Shown here: positions 6,335 through 14,590 of the stretch, one piece after another
Position numbering within the stretch: the stretch's first letter is position 1
Layout: each line of letters opens with the position of its first letter
Assembly (NCBI GenBank): GCA_015057435.1
Contig: SVEJ01000029.1
Location: 1 to 40,554 of the forward strand
Source of the DNA: Lachnospiraceae bacterium
Lineage (GTDB): Bacteria; Bacillota; Clostridia; Lachnospirales; Lachnospiraceae
Direction of reading: 5' to 3'
Length of the DNA: 40,554 bases
Program-made: the position numbers and the translations under genes
The notes under the pieces: model-generated
Databases searched by the model: none
The model's input: the letters and a program-made list of their open reading frames with translations, nothing else
What the model was told of the DNA's origin: nothing

Positions 6335-7471
6335 CTATAACATCATTATACGTTGTACAATATACAATATTACGAGAAATCCTACATTGATTGCCGTAAA
6401 CTGTACCATATATTTCTTGAGTCCCTGCGGATTATGTAATCGATATTCCGAGATTGTAATTAGGCTTGCAAGGGATGCAATGATTGTTCCGAGTCCGCCA
6501 ATATTAACCGCAGGTAATAATGCGGCATAATCAGTTGTAAAGTGAGATAGTAATACTGCACTTGGTACATTACTGATAACCTGACATGAAAGAATACCAA
6601 ACAAGAGCGTATTCTTTGGTAACAACCAAGAGAAGAAGTCATTGACTGCAGGAATTCTTGCAAGATTTCCGCTGAAAACAAAGAAGACACAAAATGTAAG
6701 TAGTAGCGGATAATTGACTTCTTTTAATGCTCTCTTATCAAAAAAGAGTAGTGAAAGTGCAATTACAATGGTTCCGATTGTGTAAGGTACGATACGGAAT
6801 ACAATTAGGATACTCGCAATGAACAGTATTGAATATATTACAGTAAGACGTACATTCAGCGTGTACGTCTTTTCTTGTTTTAATGTAAGCGGTGTGTTCT
6901 TTACAAAGAGACAGCAAATGATAATTAAAGCGGTTGCAACAAGAAAACTTGGGAGCATTATCTTTACAAATTCGGCATTGCCAATATTGTAGTATGCATA
7001 TAGATAAAGGTTTTGCGGATTACCAAACGGAGTGACCATGCCGCCTAAGTTTGCTGCAATGTTTTGCATGATAAAGGTGAATGCCATTGCCTCTTTGTTG
7101 TCGGTGCTTTTTAGTACATAATAACCAAGCGGTAAAAATGTAAGAAGTGCCATGTCATTGGCTAATATCATAGAACCTATGAAAGTGATGAATACAATTC
7201 CGATGGTGGCATTTCTAAGCGTGTGTAGCTTTCGCACAATATTCCTGCTGATGATTTCAAATACATGAATATGGGCAAATGCACATACTACTGCCAAAGT
7301 ACAAAACAATGTGGCAAGCGTTTGCCAATTGAAGTATGAAAGGTATTGATTGTCAACAGGGACAAAGATACAAGTGATTAGCATGGCAATAATTGCAACC
7401 GTCAGTATGAACTGGCTTGCCATGAAATGCAGGATTCTATATATAATTCTTCGTGGATGGATTCGTTTCAT
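6335..7471 (-). CDS. SLC13/ArsB-type ion transporter
   Basis: A 378-residue membrane protein with about ten hydrophobic helices. The motifs NDMALLTFLPLG and GNPQNLYLY fit the substrate/sodium-binding loops of the ion-transporter superfamily (SLC13, CitM and ArsB/NhaD-like). It probably moves an organic or inorganic anion with sodium or protons; the substrate is not predictable. AAGGAAG precedes the ATG at 7471 by about eight bases on the minus strand. It stands alone on this strand, convergent with degV and divergent from the carbohydrate-binding lipoprotein. Confidence 0.82.
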   Translation of the reverse strand: MKRIHPRRIIYRILHFMASQFILTVAIIAMLITCIFVPVDNQYLSYFNWQTLATLFCTLAVVCAFAHIHVFEIISRNIVRKLHTLRNATIGIVFITFIGSMILANDMALLTFLPLGYYVLKSTDNKEAMAFTFIMQNIAANLGGMVTPFGNPQNLYLYAYYNIGNAEFVKIMLPSFLVATALIIICCLFVKNTPLTLKQEKTYTLNVRLTVIYSILFIASILIVFRIVPYTIGTIVIALSLLFFDKRALKEVNYPLLLTFCVFFVFSGNLARIPAVNDFFSWLLPKNTLLFGILSCQVISNVPSAVLLSHFTTDYAALLPAVNIGGLGTIIASLASLITISEYRLHNPQGLKKYMVQFTAINVGFLVILYIVQRIMML

Positions 7472-7549
7472 AATTCGACTTCCTTTTCATTATTTCAAAA
7501 AATGATTTTAGCAGAAGAATGGAAAAATGCAATCGTTTTTTGTTTATTA

Positions 7550-7577
7550 TTGTACAGCTTATATGATTAGATATAAA
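7550..7577 (+). promoter_or_regulatory. Promoter of the carbohydrate-binding lipoprotein
   Basis: TTGTAC (7550-7555), 16 bases, TATAAA (7572-7577), leaving a leader of about 75 bases before the ATG at 7660. Confidence 0.55.
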
Positions 7578-7659
7578 ATACAGATTAAACACGAAAAGAA
7601 CATAAAAAAAACACAAAATCTGAATAAAATAATAGCAAAAATACGAAGGAGTATGTACG

Positions 7660-9300
7660 ATGGATAATATGAAATCAAAATATCGTAAAGCATTAATTGT
7701 GCTTTTGTTTGCAGCGTTACTTACCGGGTGTAATCAGAACTTTCCGGAAGAGGAAGAAACTACAGTTGAAATTGAGTTGAATAATAACCGGTCGAATGAA
7801 GTTGAGATTCATCTGAGTGATTCTGACATTCGGGTTGATGGAAAAGAGGTCAGTAAAGATAGTGGAAAATCAGTTTATGTAGCCAATGATATTATTTACT
7901 ATGAGGATGGTAAGGATTTTACATATGGAGAGGGTGAGACTGACGATGCCCATAGTAAAGAAGATGCTTTGGCTCATAATGTCCTTCATATTACAAAGCC
8001 AGGTACGTATCGTATTAGTGGTAAACTTTCCAAGGGCCAACTTGCAGTTGATTTGGGAGAGGATGCGAAAGACAATCCTGAATCCGTGGTGACATTAGTG
8101 CTTGATGGTGTGGAATTAACCTGTGAAGTAGCACCGGCAGTTATATTTTATAATGTCTATGAATGTGGAAATGATGATTTAGATCAAGCGTCTAAGGATG
8201 TTGATACGTCGAAGGCCGGAGCGAATGTAGTAATTGCAGATGGAACAACTAATACAATCAATGGTTCTTATGTGGCACGTATCTACGAACCGGATAGTGT
8301 TGTGTTAAATGAAGATAAAACGGAAGTGACGGATGCTGATAAGCTGCATAAGTATGATGGCGCTTTTTATTCACGTATGTCAATGAATGTGAATGGTGGT
8401 GATGAGAACAGTGGTGTATTGAATATTCATGCTGCCAACGAAGGCCTGGACAGTGAAATGCATCTGACAATCAATGGTGGGAATATCAACATTGATTCCG
8501 GTAATGACGGTATTAATACAAATGAGGATGGGATTTCTGTTACAACGATTAACGGTGGTAACCTGACAATTACGGTTAATGGTAAAACCGGAGAAGGTGA
8601 TGGAATTGATTCTAACGGATGGCTTGTGATTAATGGTGGTGTAGTAAAAGCAGCAGCTTGCTCTGACAGTGCAGATGCCGGTATTGATTCGGACATGGGA
8701 ATTCATATTCTTGGCGGAACGGTAATGGCAAGCGGTCATATGCTTGACCGGATAGAAGATGGCGGACAGACATATGCGGTCTTTCATTTTACGCAAAAGC
8801 AAAACGGAGCAGAAGAGATTTTGTTAAAGGATAAGGATGGAACATCGTTGATGGAGTATACTCCTCAAAATGCATATTCTATGCTGATCTACAGTAGCGG
8901 GGAATTGAGCGAGGGTACTTACTCGTTATGGAGTGATAAGAAACAATTAGAAGGACAAAATGGCGGTATGATGGGTGGTTTTGGAAAGCCGGAAATGGAC
9001 GCAGAAGGTATGACGCCCCCTGAAAAAGATGAGAATATGCAACCGCCGGAAGGAATGGAGCCGCCGGAAGGAATGGAGCTGCCGGAAGGTGGACAGCAAC
9101 CGGAAGGAATGGAACCGCCGGAAGGTGTAGAGCGACCGGAAAGAATGGAGCCGTCGGAAGGTATGGAACTACCGGAAGGTGTGAAACCACCGGATGCACG
9201 CAATCAACTATCGGATAATCAAAATGTACAGAGTAGCAGTGTGGATTTTCAAATGAAAAATGGTGCGAATATGTTCACCGGAATCAAATATGCAGAATAA
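7660..9300 (+). CDS. Cthe_2159-like carbohydrate-binding lipoprotein with C-terminal PEG-rich repeats
   Basis: The 546-residue protein begins with a lipoprotein signal (LIVLLFAALLTGC, lipid on Cys at about residue 25), so it is anchored outside the cell. The middle (about 60-400) carries the runs of NGG/DG-rich short strands (INGGNINIDSGNDGINTNED, INGGNLTITVNGK, GDGIDSNG, ILGGTVMASG) of the Cthe_2159 beta-helix family, whose founder binds acidic plant polysaccharide. The tail holds eight degenerate copies of a six-residue PPEGME unit, probably an extended wall-spanning or surface region, then a final segment without a second anchor. AAGGAG lies ten bases before the ATG. It is a single-gene unit with its own promoter and terminator. 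Binding to pectin-like sugar is inferred from family only. Confidence 0.85.
   Translation: MDNMKSKYRKALIVLLFAALLTGCNQNFPEEEETTVEIELNNNRSNEVEIHLSDSDIRVDGKEVSKDSGKSVYVANDIIYYEDGKDFTYGEGETDDAHSKEDALAHNVLHITKPGTYRISGKLSKGQLAVDLGEDAKDNPESVVTLVLDGVELTCEVAPAVIFYNVYECGNDDLDQASKDVDTSKAGANVVIADGTTNTINGSYVARIYEPDSVVLNEDKTEVTDADKLHKYDGAFYSRMSMNVNGGDENSGVLNIHAANEGLDSEMHLTINGGNINIDSGNDGINTNEDGISVTTINGGNLTITVNGKTGEGDGIDSNGWLVINGGVVKAAACSDSADAGIDSDMGIHILGGTVMASGHMLDRIEDGGQTYAVFHFTQKQNGAEEILLKDKDGTSLMEYTPQNAYSMLIYSSGELSEGTYSLWSDKKQLEGQNGGMMGGFGKPEMDAEGMTPPEKDENMQPPEGMEPPEGMELPEGGQQPEGMEPPEGVERPERMEPSEGMELPEGVKPPDARNQLSDNQNVQSSSVDFQMKNGANMFTGIKYAE
9043..9186 (+). repeat. Eight tandem 18-nt repeats encoding PPEGME-like units
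   Basis: Units start at 9043, 9061, 9079, 9097, 9115, 9133, 9151 and 9169, with a partial ninth at 9187. The first two are identical (CCGCCGGAAGGAATGGAG); the others vary mostly at the first and last codons. All keep the reading frame. Confidence 0.9.
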
Positions 9301-9306
9301 ACAGAC

Positions 9307-9346
9307 AAGCCGTCTATTCCATTGAAATTGGATAGACGGCTTATCT
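9307..9346 (+). terminator. Likely terminator after the carbohydrate-binding lipoprotein
   Basis: Long stem AGCCGTCTAT / ATAGACGGCT, extended by CCA/TGG past one bulged T, with only a weak T-rich tail (TTATCTTATG). Confidence 0.7.
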
Positions 9347-9430
9347 TATGATATTGTATATGTAAGTAGAGCTGGTTGGGAGGACTGTGTAAGAAACATT
9401 TTTTTATTCGCCTTGAACGGAATATTATTC

Positions 9431-9459
9431 TTGAGAAAATCAGTAAAATCAAGTATGAT
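9431..9459 (+). promoter_or_regulatory. SigA-type promoter of the amino-acid ABC transporter
   Basis: TTGAGA (9431-9436), 17 bases, TATGAT (9454-9459), about 80 bases before the transporter start. Confidence 0.6.
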
Positions 9460-9507
9460 AGGGAATAGTTGCAGGTTATGAATTACCTTGAAATTCAAAT
9501 AAAAGAT

Positions 9508-9538
9508 AAGGAGTGCAGAACAATCTGCAAAAAGAGGG
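9508..9538 (+). promoter_or_regulatory. Ribosome site bridged by a hairpin before the ABC transporter start
   Basis: AAGGAG (9508-9513) is followed at once by TGCAGA-ACAA-TCTGCA (9514-9529), a perfect 6-bp hairpin with a tetraloop, then nine bases and the ATG at 9539. In linear form the ribosome site is 25 bases away, too far. With the hairpin folded it is about nine bases away, the normal distance. A weaker AGAGGG touches the ATG directly and is too close to serve well. Confidence 0.55.
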
Positions 9539-11095
9539 ATGGCGCAAAGGACAAAGAACAAATTAAACGGCAAAAATATGCGTTATGTAATGTTTGCCAT
9601 GATGGTGCTTTTCATTGCCGCATTTAATGTTGGATGTGGAAAATCAGAAGAGACAAAAACGAAGAAGATAGTGGCTGGTGTGGATGATCTGGAAGGTGCG
9701 AATATCGGTGTGCAGCTTGGTACGACAGGTGATATCTATGCTACTGACTATGAAGGGGATGAGGCTGGTACAAAGCTTTCTCGTTTCAATAAGGGTGCAG
9801 ATGCAGTTCAGGCATTAAAACAGAACAAGGTTGATTGTGTCATCATTGATGAACAGCCGGCAAAAGCATTTGTGGAAAAGAATGCAGAATTATCTATTTT
9901 GGAAGAAGAATTCGCTGTCGAGGAATATGCGATTTGTATTGCAAAGGATAATACGAAGTTAAAGAATGAGATTAATCAAGCGTTGGGAGAATTACAATCA
10001 GAGGGTGTGATTGCAGATATTATCAAAAACTATATTGGTGACGACACGAAGGGAAAGACGCCATATGTTTCACCGGAAGATGTAGATAGAAGTAATGGAA
10101 CGCTTACGATGGCTACGAATGTTGGATTCCCGCCATATGAGTTTTTTGAAAACGGAGAACCGACAGGTATCGATGTGGATATGGCGCAAGCGATTGCGGA
10201 TAAGCTCGGTATGGAATTGGTAATCACAGACATGGAGTTTGATGCGATTATTATGGCTGTGCAATCAGGTAAGGCGGATATTGGTGTAGCGGGTATGACA
10301 GTTACGGAAGATCGTTTGAAAAATATTGATTTCACGGATAGCTATACAACTGCTAAGCAGGTTATTATTGTTAAGAGCAAGGATGATGCGCAAAAGAGAA
10401 GTTTTAAGGATCGTTTGTATGATTCGTTTGTAAAAGATAACCGTTGGCAGTATATTACAAAAGGTTTGGGCAATACGATTTTAATTACACTTTTTGCAGG
10501 TCTAATTGGTATTCTTTTAGGCTTTTTGGTTGCGATTGTGCGCGTTGCAAACGACAGAAGCGGAGAGAAGACATGGGTATTAACGCTTGCAAATGCGATA
10601 GCGAAGATATATCTTACAGTATTTCGAGGTACCCCTGTGTTAGCACAGCTTATGATTATGTATTATGTTGTATTTGGTACAATGAAGATTAATCCGGTAA
10701 TTGCCGCAATATTGGCCTTTGGATTGAATTCCGGTGCGTATGTTGCGGAAGCAATCCGTTCAGGTATTGTCGGTATTGAGATTGGACAGTTTGAGGCCGG
10801 ACGTAGTCTTGGTTTTAGTTATGCGAAGACAATGTTATATATTATTTTGCCGCAAGGAATTAAGAATTCACTTCCGGCTATGTGTAACGAATTTATCTCT
10901 TTGTTAAAGGAAAGTTCAATTGTAGGTTATGTTGGTTTGGTGGATGTCATGAAGGGTGCAGATATTATCCGAAGCAACACATACGAAGCATTGATACCAT
11001 TAGTAACTGTAGCATTGGTATATCTGGCAATTGTTATGTTGATGACTGCCGGTGTGAACCGTTTGGAAAGGAGGCTTAAGAAGGATGCAAGATAG
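9539..11095 (+). CDS. Amino-acid ABC transporter, substrate-binding protein fused to permease, binding lobes swapped
   Basis: This 518-residue fusion starts with a signal/lipoprotein-like helix (about 14-33, ending FNVGC, an imperfect lipobox). Residues 49-168 ([15 protein letters not shown] ... [14 protein letters not shown] ... NYIGD) match the second lobe plus C-terminal helices of a type-3 solute-binding protein. Residues 187-280 ([20 protein letters not shown] ... [13 protein letters not shown] ... KQVIIV) match the first lobe. The order is thus the reverse of normal. A HisM/GlnP-type permease follows (about 305-515), with the EAA loop at 419-440 ([14 protein letters not shown] ... ILPQG). 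It would take up a polar amino acid. Its end overlaps the ATPase gene by 11 bases. The start at 9539 relies on the hairpin-bridged ribosome site; an internal ATG at 9578 lacks one. Confidence 0.9.
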   Translation: MAQRTKNKLNGKNMRYVMFAMMVLFIAAFNVGCGKSEETKTKKIVAGVDDLEGANIGVQLGTTGDIYATDYEGDEAGTKLSRFNKGADAVQALKQNKVDCVIIDEQPAKAFVEKNAELSILEEEFAVEEYAICIAKDNTKLKNEINQALGELQSEGVIADIIKNYIGDDTKGKTPYVSPEDVDRSNGTLTMATNVGFPPYEFFENGEPTGIDVDMAQAIADKLGMELVITDMEFDAIIMAVQSGKADIGVAGMTVTEDRLKNIDFTDSYTTAKQVIIVKSKDDAQKRSFKDRLYDSFVKDNRWQYITKGLGNTILITLFAGLIGILLGFLVAIVRVANDRSGEKTWVLTLANAIAKIYLTVFRGTPVLAQLMIMYYVVFGTMKINPVIAAILAFGLNSGAYVAEAIRSGIVGIEIGQFEAGRSLGFSYAKTMLYIILPQGIKNSLPAMCNEFISLLKESSIVGYVGLVDVMKGADIIRSNTYEALIPLVTVALVYLAIVMLMTAGVNRLERRLKKDAR

Positions 11096-11825
11096 AGAAT
11101 TGTTGATTGAAGTAAAAGACCTTTGTAAGTCTTATGGTGAGAATACAGTATTAGAGAATCTGAGTACGAATATTTATAGAGGAGAGGTAATTGCAATTGT
11201 CGGACCGTCCGGTTGTGGTAAGTCTACATTTTTGCGTTCGTTAAATCTTTTAGAACGTCCGGAATCAGGAGAAATTCTATTCAACGGTGTGGATATTACT
11301 GACAAGAAGGTGAATATTAATAAAGTTCGTGAGAAGATTGGAATGGTGTTCCAACAGTTCAATCTTTTTCCAAACATGACCGTTAAGGAAAATATTATGT
11401 TAGCGCCGGTAAAGTTAAAGGTGATGGGTAAGGAGCAGGCTTCAAAAAAAGCGGATGAGTTGCTTGCACGTGTCGGACTGAGCGATAAGGCAGATGCATA
11501 TCCGGGTAATCTTTCGGGTGGACAAAAACAGCGTATTGCGATTGCAAGAACTATGGCGATGAATCCGGAAGTGATTTTATTCGATGAGCCGACTTCAGCA
11601 CTTGATCCGGAGATGGTTGGAGAAGTGTTAGAGATTATGAAGGAGCTTGCAGCAGATGGTATGACCATGGTGGTGGTAACTCACGAGATGGGTTTTGCCA
11701 AGGAAGTGGCCAGCCGTGTTATCTTTATTGATGAAAAGAGAATTATGGAAGATACCAATCCGCAGGAGTTCTTTGAAAATCCAAAGAATCAGAGATTGAA
11801 GGATTTTCTTTCAAAAGTAAAATAA
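11085..11825 (+). CDS. Amino-acid ABC transporter ATP-binding protein (GlnQ-type)
   Basis: A cytoplasmic ATPase of 246 residues that powers the fused binding protein/permease encoded just upstream. Visible are Walker [10 protein letters not shown] (residues 40-48), the Q-loop FQQFNLF, the signature LSGGQKQR, Walker B VILFDEP, and the switch His in [10 protein letters not shown]. It is full length for the polar-amino-acid (PAAT) subfamily. The ATG at 11085 lies inside the 3' end of the upstream gene, with AAAGGAGG ten bases before it, so the two are translationally coupled. With the preceding fusion gene this makes a complete two-gene importer. Confidence 0.95.
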   Translation: MQDRELLIEVKDLCKSYGENTVLENLSTNIYRGEVIAIVGPSGCGKSTFLRSLNLLERPESGEILFNGVDITDKKVNINKVREKIGMVFQQFNLFPNMTVKENIMLAPVKLKVMGKEQASKKADELLARVGLSDKADAYPGNLSGGQKQRIAIARTMAMNPEVILFDEPTSALDPEMVGEVLEIMKELAADGMTMVVVTHEMGFAKEVASRVIFIDEKRIMEDTNPQEFFENPKNQRLKDFLSKVK

Positions 11826-11830
11826 TTAGA

Positions 11831-11893
11831 ATGAGTAAAAAATACAAGACCAAAAAACGTAGTGACGATGAGGACGATTTGAAGGGAGAATAG
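11831..11893 (+). CDS. Possible 20-residue charged peptide
   Basis: A tiny frame lies between the ATPase gene and the DUF1015 gene. It starts MSKKYKTKKRSDDEDD and ends at a TAG only three bases before the next ATG. The first half is basic and the second acidic. No ribosome site precedes its ATG (AATAATTAGA), so it may be untranslated or reached by termination-reinitiation from the ATPase stop five bases upstream. Confidence 0.25.
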   Translation: MSKKYKTKKRSDDEDDLKGE

Positions 11894-11896
11894 TAT

Positions 11897-13210
11897 ATGA
11901 ATTGCATACATGTACCACAGATTTTAATGCCGAATACAGATACAGACTTATATAAATGGTCTGTTGTGGCTTGTGATCAGTTTACATCCCAACCGGAGTA
12001 TTGGGAGGAGACGGAAACAAATGTAGGAGCTGCCCCGTCTACTTTGAAGCTCACCTTACCGGAGGTGTATTTGGAAGCGGAAGATGAGCAGATGAGAGTG
12101 GATGCAATCCATGCAACCATGCAGCAGTATCTGACAGACGGAACCTTGCAAGAATATCCAAAAGGATTTATGTTGATTGAAAGAAGTTTTGGAAAGCAAT
12201 ATGCAAGAAATGGTTTGATTGTGGAAGTGGATTTGGAGACCTATGAATACAAGAAGGGTGCCCATAGTCTTACCAGACCAACTGAGATGACGGTGGAGGA
12301 GAGAATCCCGCCTCGTCTGAGAGTAAGACAGACAGCAACTGTGGAGATTCCTCATATTATGTTGTTGATTGATGATCCGTTAGAAACTGTAATTGAGCCG
12401 CTGATGGCAAGAAGACAGGAGTTTCAACAGATTTACGATACCGACCTGATGCAAAAGGGCGGACATATTGCCGGTTGGTTTATTCCGGAGGGGGATGAGA
12501 CAGATCGCATTATGTATTTGATTGAACAATTGGCAGACCGGGAAGCGTTTAATGCCAGATACGGATTACAGGAAGATTATCCGCTTCTTAACTTTGCAGT
12601 AGGGGATGGTAATCACTCTATGGCAACAGCTAAGGCTGCGTGGGAGAATATTAAACAGACTTTGAGTGCGGATGAGATAGAACATCATCCGGCAAGATTT
12701 TGCCTTTGTGAAATTGTGAATATTCATGATAAGAGCTTAGAGATTGAACCAATTCACAGGGTTGTATTCGATGTGGATGAGGAAGATTTGCTGAAAGCGG
12801 CTGAAGAATATTATAGCGCGCACGGATGTCAGTTCGTCGTACGTGATGCGGCAAGAGAGCCTTATGCAACCGCTGATGAACATGCATTTGTACTTTGTTC
12901 TGTTGAGGGCAGAAAGTTCATTAAGGTAGAAAAACCTGCATGGGGAATCGCAGTGGCTACGCTGCAGAATTTCTTGGACGATTATCTGTTTAAGAATCGT
13001 TTGTGTAAGATTGATTATATTCATGGAATCGATGTGGTGGATAGCTTAAGTTCGAAGCCTGGTAATGTTGGATTCATTTTGCCAGAGGTGAAAAAGGAAG
13101 ATCTATTCATTGGTGTCATCAAAGATGGTGTGCTTCCAAGGAAGACCTTCTCCATGGGTGAGGCTAATGAGAAACGCTATTACATGGAGTGTAAGAGAAT
13201 TGTATTGTAA
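11897..13210 (+). CDS. DUF1015 family protein
   Basis: A 437-residue soluble protein with the DUF1015 layout: an N-terminal PQILMPNTDTDLYKWSVVACDQFTSQPEYW block, a central GDGNHSMATAKAAW motif and a C-terminal GNVGFILPEVKKEDLF block. The DGNHS motif is the family hallmark and probably part of an active site. The family has no settled function to rely on here. GAAGGGAG precedes the ATG by about eight bases. It lies 71 bases after the amino-acid transporter with no terminator between, so shared transcription, and perhaps a link to amino-acid metabolism, is possible. A strong terminator follows. Confidence 0.88.
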   Translation: MNCIHVPQILMPNTDTDLYKWSVVACDQFTSQPEYWEETETNVGAAPSTLKLTLPEVYLEAEDEQMRVDAIHATMQQYLTDGTLQEYPKGFMLIERSFGKQYARNGLIVEVDLETYEYKKGAHSLTRPTEMTVEERIPPRLRVRQTATVEIPHIMLLIDDPLETVIEPLMARRQEFQQIYDTDLMQKGGHIAGWFIPEGDETDRIMYLIEQLADREAFNARYGLQEDYPLLNFAVGDGNHSMATAKAAWENIKQTLSADEIEHHPARFCLCEIVNIHDKSLEIEPIHRVVFDVDEEDLLKAAEEYYSAHGCQFVVRDAAREPYATADEHAFVLCSVEGRKFIKVEKPAWGIAVATLQNFLDDYLFKNRLCKIDYIHGIDVVDSLSSKPGNVGFILPEVKKEDLFIGVIKDGVLPRKTFSMGEANEKRYYMECKRIVL

Positions 13211-13227
13211 TATATGTTTGTAAAAAG

Positions 13228-13264
13228 AAAGCCTTAGAAACAGGTTTGTTTCTAAGGCTTTTTA
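13228..13264 (+). terminator. Intrinsic terminator after the DUF1015 gene
   Basis: Perfect 15-bp stem AAAGCCTTAGAAACA / TGTTTCTAAGGCTTT with a four-base loop; the 3' arm runs into TTTTT. Confidence 0.93.
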
Positions 13265-13300
13265 TGGTTCTGAGTTTTCTGAAAATTTTATAGAAACTTC

Positions 13301-13329
13301 TTTAAATGTCTGACATAAAATGTTATAAT
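13301..13329 (+). promoter_or_regulatory. Extended -10 promoter of the cytidylate-kinase-like gene
   Basis: TGTTATAAT (TGn plus TATAAT at 13324-13329), with a weak TTTAAA at 13301-13306 17 bases upstream. Confidence 0.6.
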
Positions 13330-13388
13330 AATATATAGAAGTGGATGCGATTTGCATCACGGAATCCGACAGAAAGAAGGTAGATGTT

Positions 13389-13991
13389 ATGGGGAAGCAG
13401 ATTATTATTTCCGTTGGTAGAGAATTTGGAAGTGGTGGGCATGAGATAGCAGAGAAGCTTGCAAAGCATTATGATATTCCGCTATATGGAAAAGAGATTT
13501 TTCAACATATTGAAACGAATGGAGCAATCAGTGCAGATGTGGCAAAGTATTTTGATGAGAAACCGATTAATCCGATTTTTTATCCGGTTTCCATGGATGG
13601 AAGTTATCTTCCGTTAGAGCAGACGGTTGCTAATCATATCTTTGGCTTTATTCGTAAAAAAGGCAATGAAGATCAAGAATCATTTGTGATTGTCGGTCGT
13701 TGTGCAGAGTACGTGTTAAGAGAGAATCCAAACATGGTTAGTATCTTCGTTTTGGGAGATAAGGAATCCAAGAAAAAACGTGTTATGGAAAAGTTTGATT
13801 TGGATGAAAAAGCAGCACTCAACCGAATGAAGAAAGAGGATAAGATGCGTAAGACATACCACAATTTCTATGCAGATGGAAAATGGGGTGATTCGAGAAG
13901 CTATGATATCTGTATCAACAGTTCTACACTGGGTGTGGATCAGACAGTAGAAGCATTAATCAAATATATCGATTCCTTTGTGAATCGTTAA
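13389..13991 (+). CDS. Cytidylate kinase-like family protein
   Basis: A 200-residue P-loop kinase-like protein. The N-terminus IIISVGREFGSGGHEIAEKLA (residues 5-25) is the nucleotide-binding loop of the cytidylate kinase-like family (PF13189), followed by a later VGRCAEYVL block and a lid-like region rich in Lys/Arg (KKKRVMEKF ... KMRKTYHNFY). Members resemble CMP kinase, but their true substrates are mostly untested. The ATG at 13389 is favoured because the family starts at this Met and GAAGG lies nine bases before it; an in-frame upstream start at 13341 lies only about 12 bases past the -10. It is a single gene with its own promoter and terminator. Confidence 0.85.
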   Translation: MGKQIIISVGREFGSGGHEIAEKLAKHYDIPLYGKEIFQHIETNGAISADVAKYFDEKPINPIFYPVSMDGSYLPLEQTVANHIFGFIRKKGNEDQESFVIVGRCAEYVLRENPNMVSIFVLGDKESKKKRVMEKFDLDEKAALNRMKKEDKMRKTYHNFYADGKWGDSRSYDICINSSTLGVDQTVEALIKYIDSFVNR

Positions 13992-14005
13992 TTCAGACCG
14001 ATTCG

Positions 14006-14062
14006 CCGGGCTCTCTTGACAGAGTGTGATAACACTTTGATGGGGAGTCCGGTTTTATTTTG
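14006..14062 (+). terminator. Branched terminator after the cytidylate-kinase-like gene
   Basis: Outer stem CCGGGCTC (14006-14013) / GAGTCCGG (14045-14052) with one G-T pair, an inner hairpin AGTGT-GATA-ACACT (14023-14036), then TTTTATTTTG. Confidence 0.7.
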
Positions 14063-14245
14063 TATAAAAATATCGTTAAAGAACACTGTTGTTTTTAAAT
14101 TTGAAAAGAATACAGTTTTTGTAGACATGAAAATGTAAAAAGAGTACAATAAAAATGTATGTGTCATAACGGTGTATAGCATATGAAATGAAACAGAATA
14201 TTTGGAATATAATAAGATTATCAGAGTAAAGATAGGAGGATAATT

Positions 14246-14590
14246 ATGCCGTTTATTAATTCAAAGGTAAGTGTAACAATTAATGAGGAACAAGAGAAAG
14301 AGTTAAAAACGAGATTGGGTCAGGCGATTGCTTTGATTCCGGGTAAAAGTGAATCATGGTTGATGACAGGTTTTGAAGACAATTATCATTTGTATTTTAG
14401 AGGAGAGAATAGTGAACCGATGGCTTTTGTTGAAGTGAAAGTACTCGGTGCCGAGAATCCGACAGCATTTGATGCATTGACAGGAGAAATTTGTAAGATA
14501 TTTGGTGATGTGCTAGGGATTTCGGCAGACCATATTTACGTGAAATATGAAGCAGTGAAAAACTGGGGATGGAATGGAGCAAACTTTTAA
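14246..14590 (+). CDS. MIF-type tautomerase family protein
   Basis: A 114-residue protein homologous to macrophage migration inhibitory factor and phenylpyruvate tautomerase. Met is followed by Pro, which becomes the catalytic N-terminal base after Met removal. A Lys sits in PGKSES at the position of the usual active-site Lys, and FRGENSEPMAF and the C-terminal KNWGWNGANF match the family closely. The redox CxxC of mammalian MIF is replaced by MAFV. These proteins form trimers and tautomerise small keto-acids; the bacterial role is not settled. An AGGAGG site precedes the ATG by about seven bases. The stop codon shares its last base with the start of the ClC gene (TAATG). Confidence 0.9.
   Translation: MPFINSKVSVTINEEQEKELKTRLGQAIALIPGKSESWLMTGFEDNYHLYFRGENSEPMAFVEVKVLGAENPTAFDALTGEICKIFGDVLGISADHIYVKYEAVKNWGWNGANF

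Noticed and set aside
9043..9186. Tandem repeats considered as a CRISPR array
   Set aside because: No spacers; contiguous 18-nt in-frame coding units.
8427..9203. Several long minus-strand frames opposite the carbohydrate-binding lipoprotein
   Set aside because: They arise from the repetitive, stop-poor antisense of the NGG and PPEG coding regions and have no ribosome sites or family match.
9478..9624. 49-codon frame with scattered Cys codons overlapping the start of the ABC transporter in another frame
   Set aside because: Weak ribosome site and no recognisable pattern; it mostly shadows the transporter N-terminus. A leader peptide cannot be excluded but is not supported.
11174..11668. 164-residue minus-strand frame inside the ABC ATPase gene
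   Set aside because: Antisense shadow of a conserved ATPase; no ribosome site or domain.
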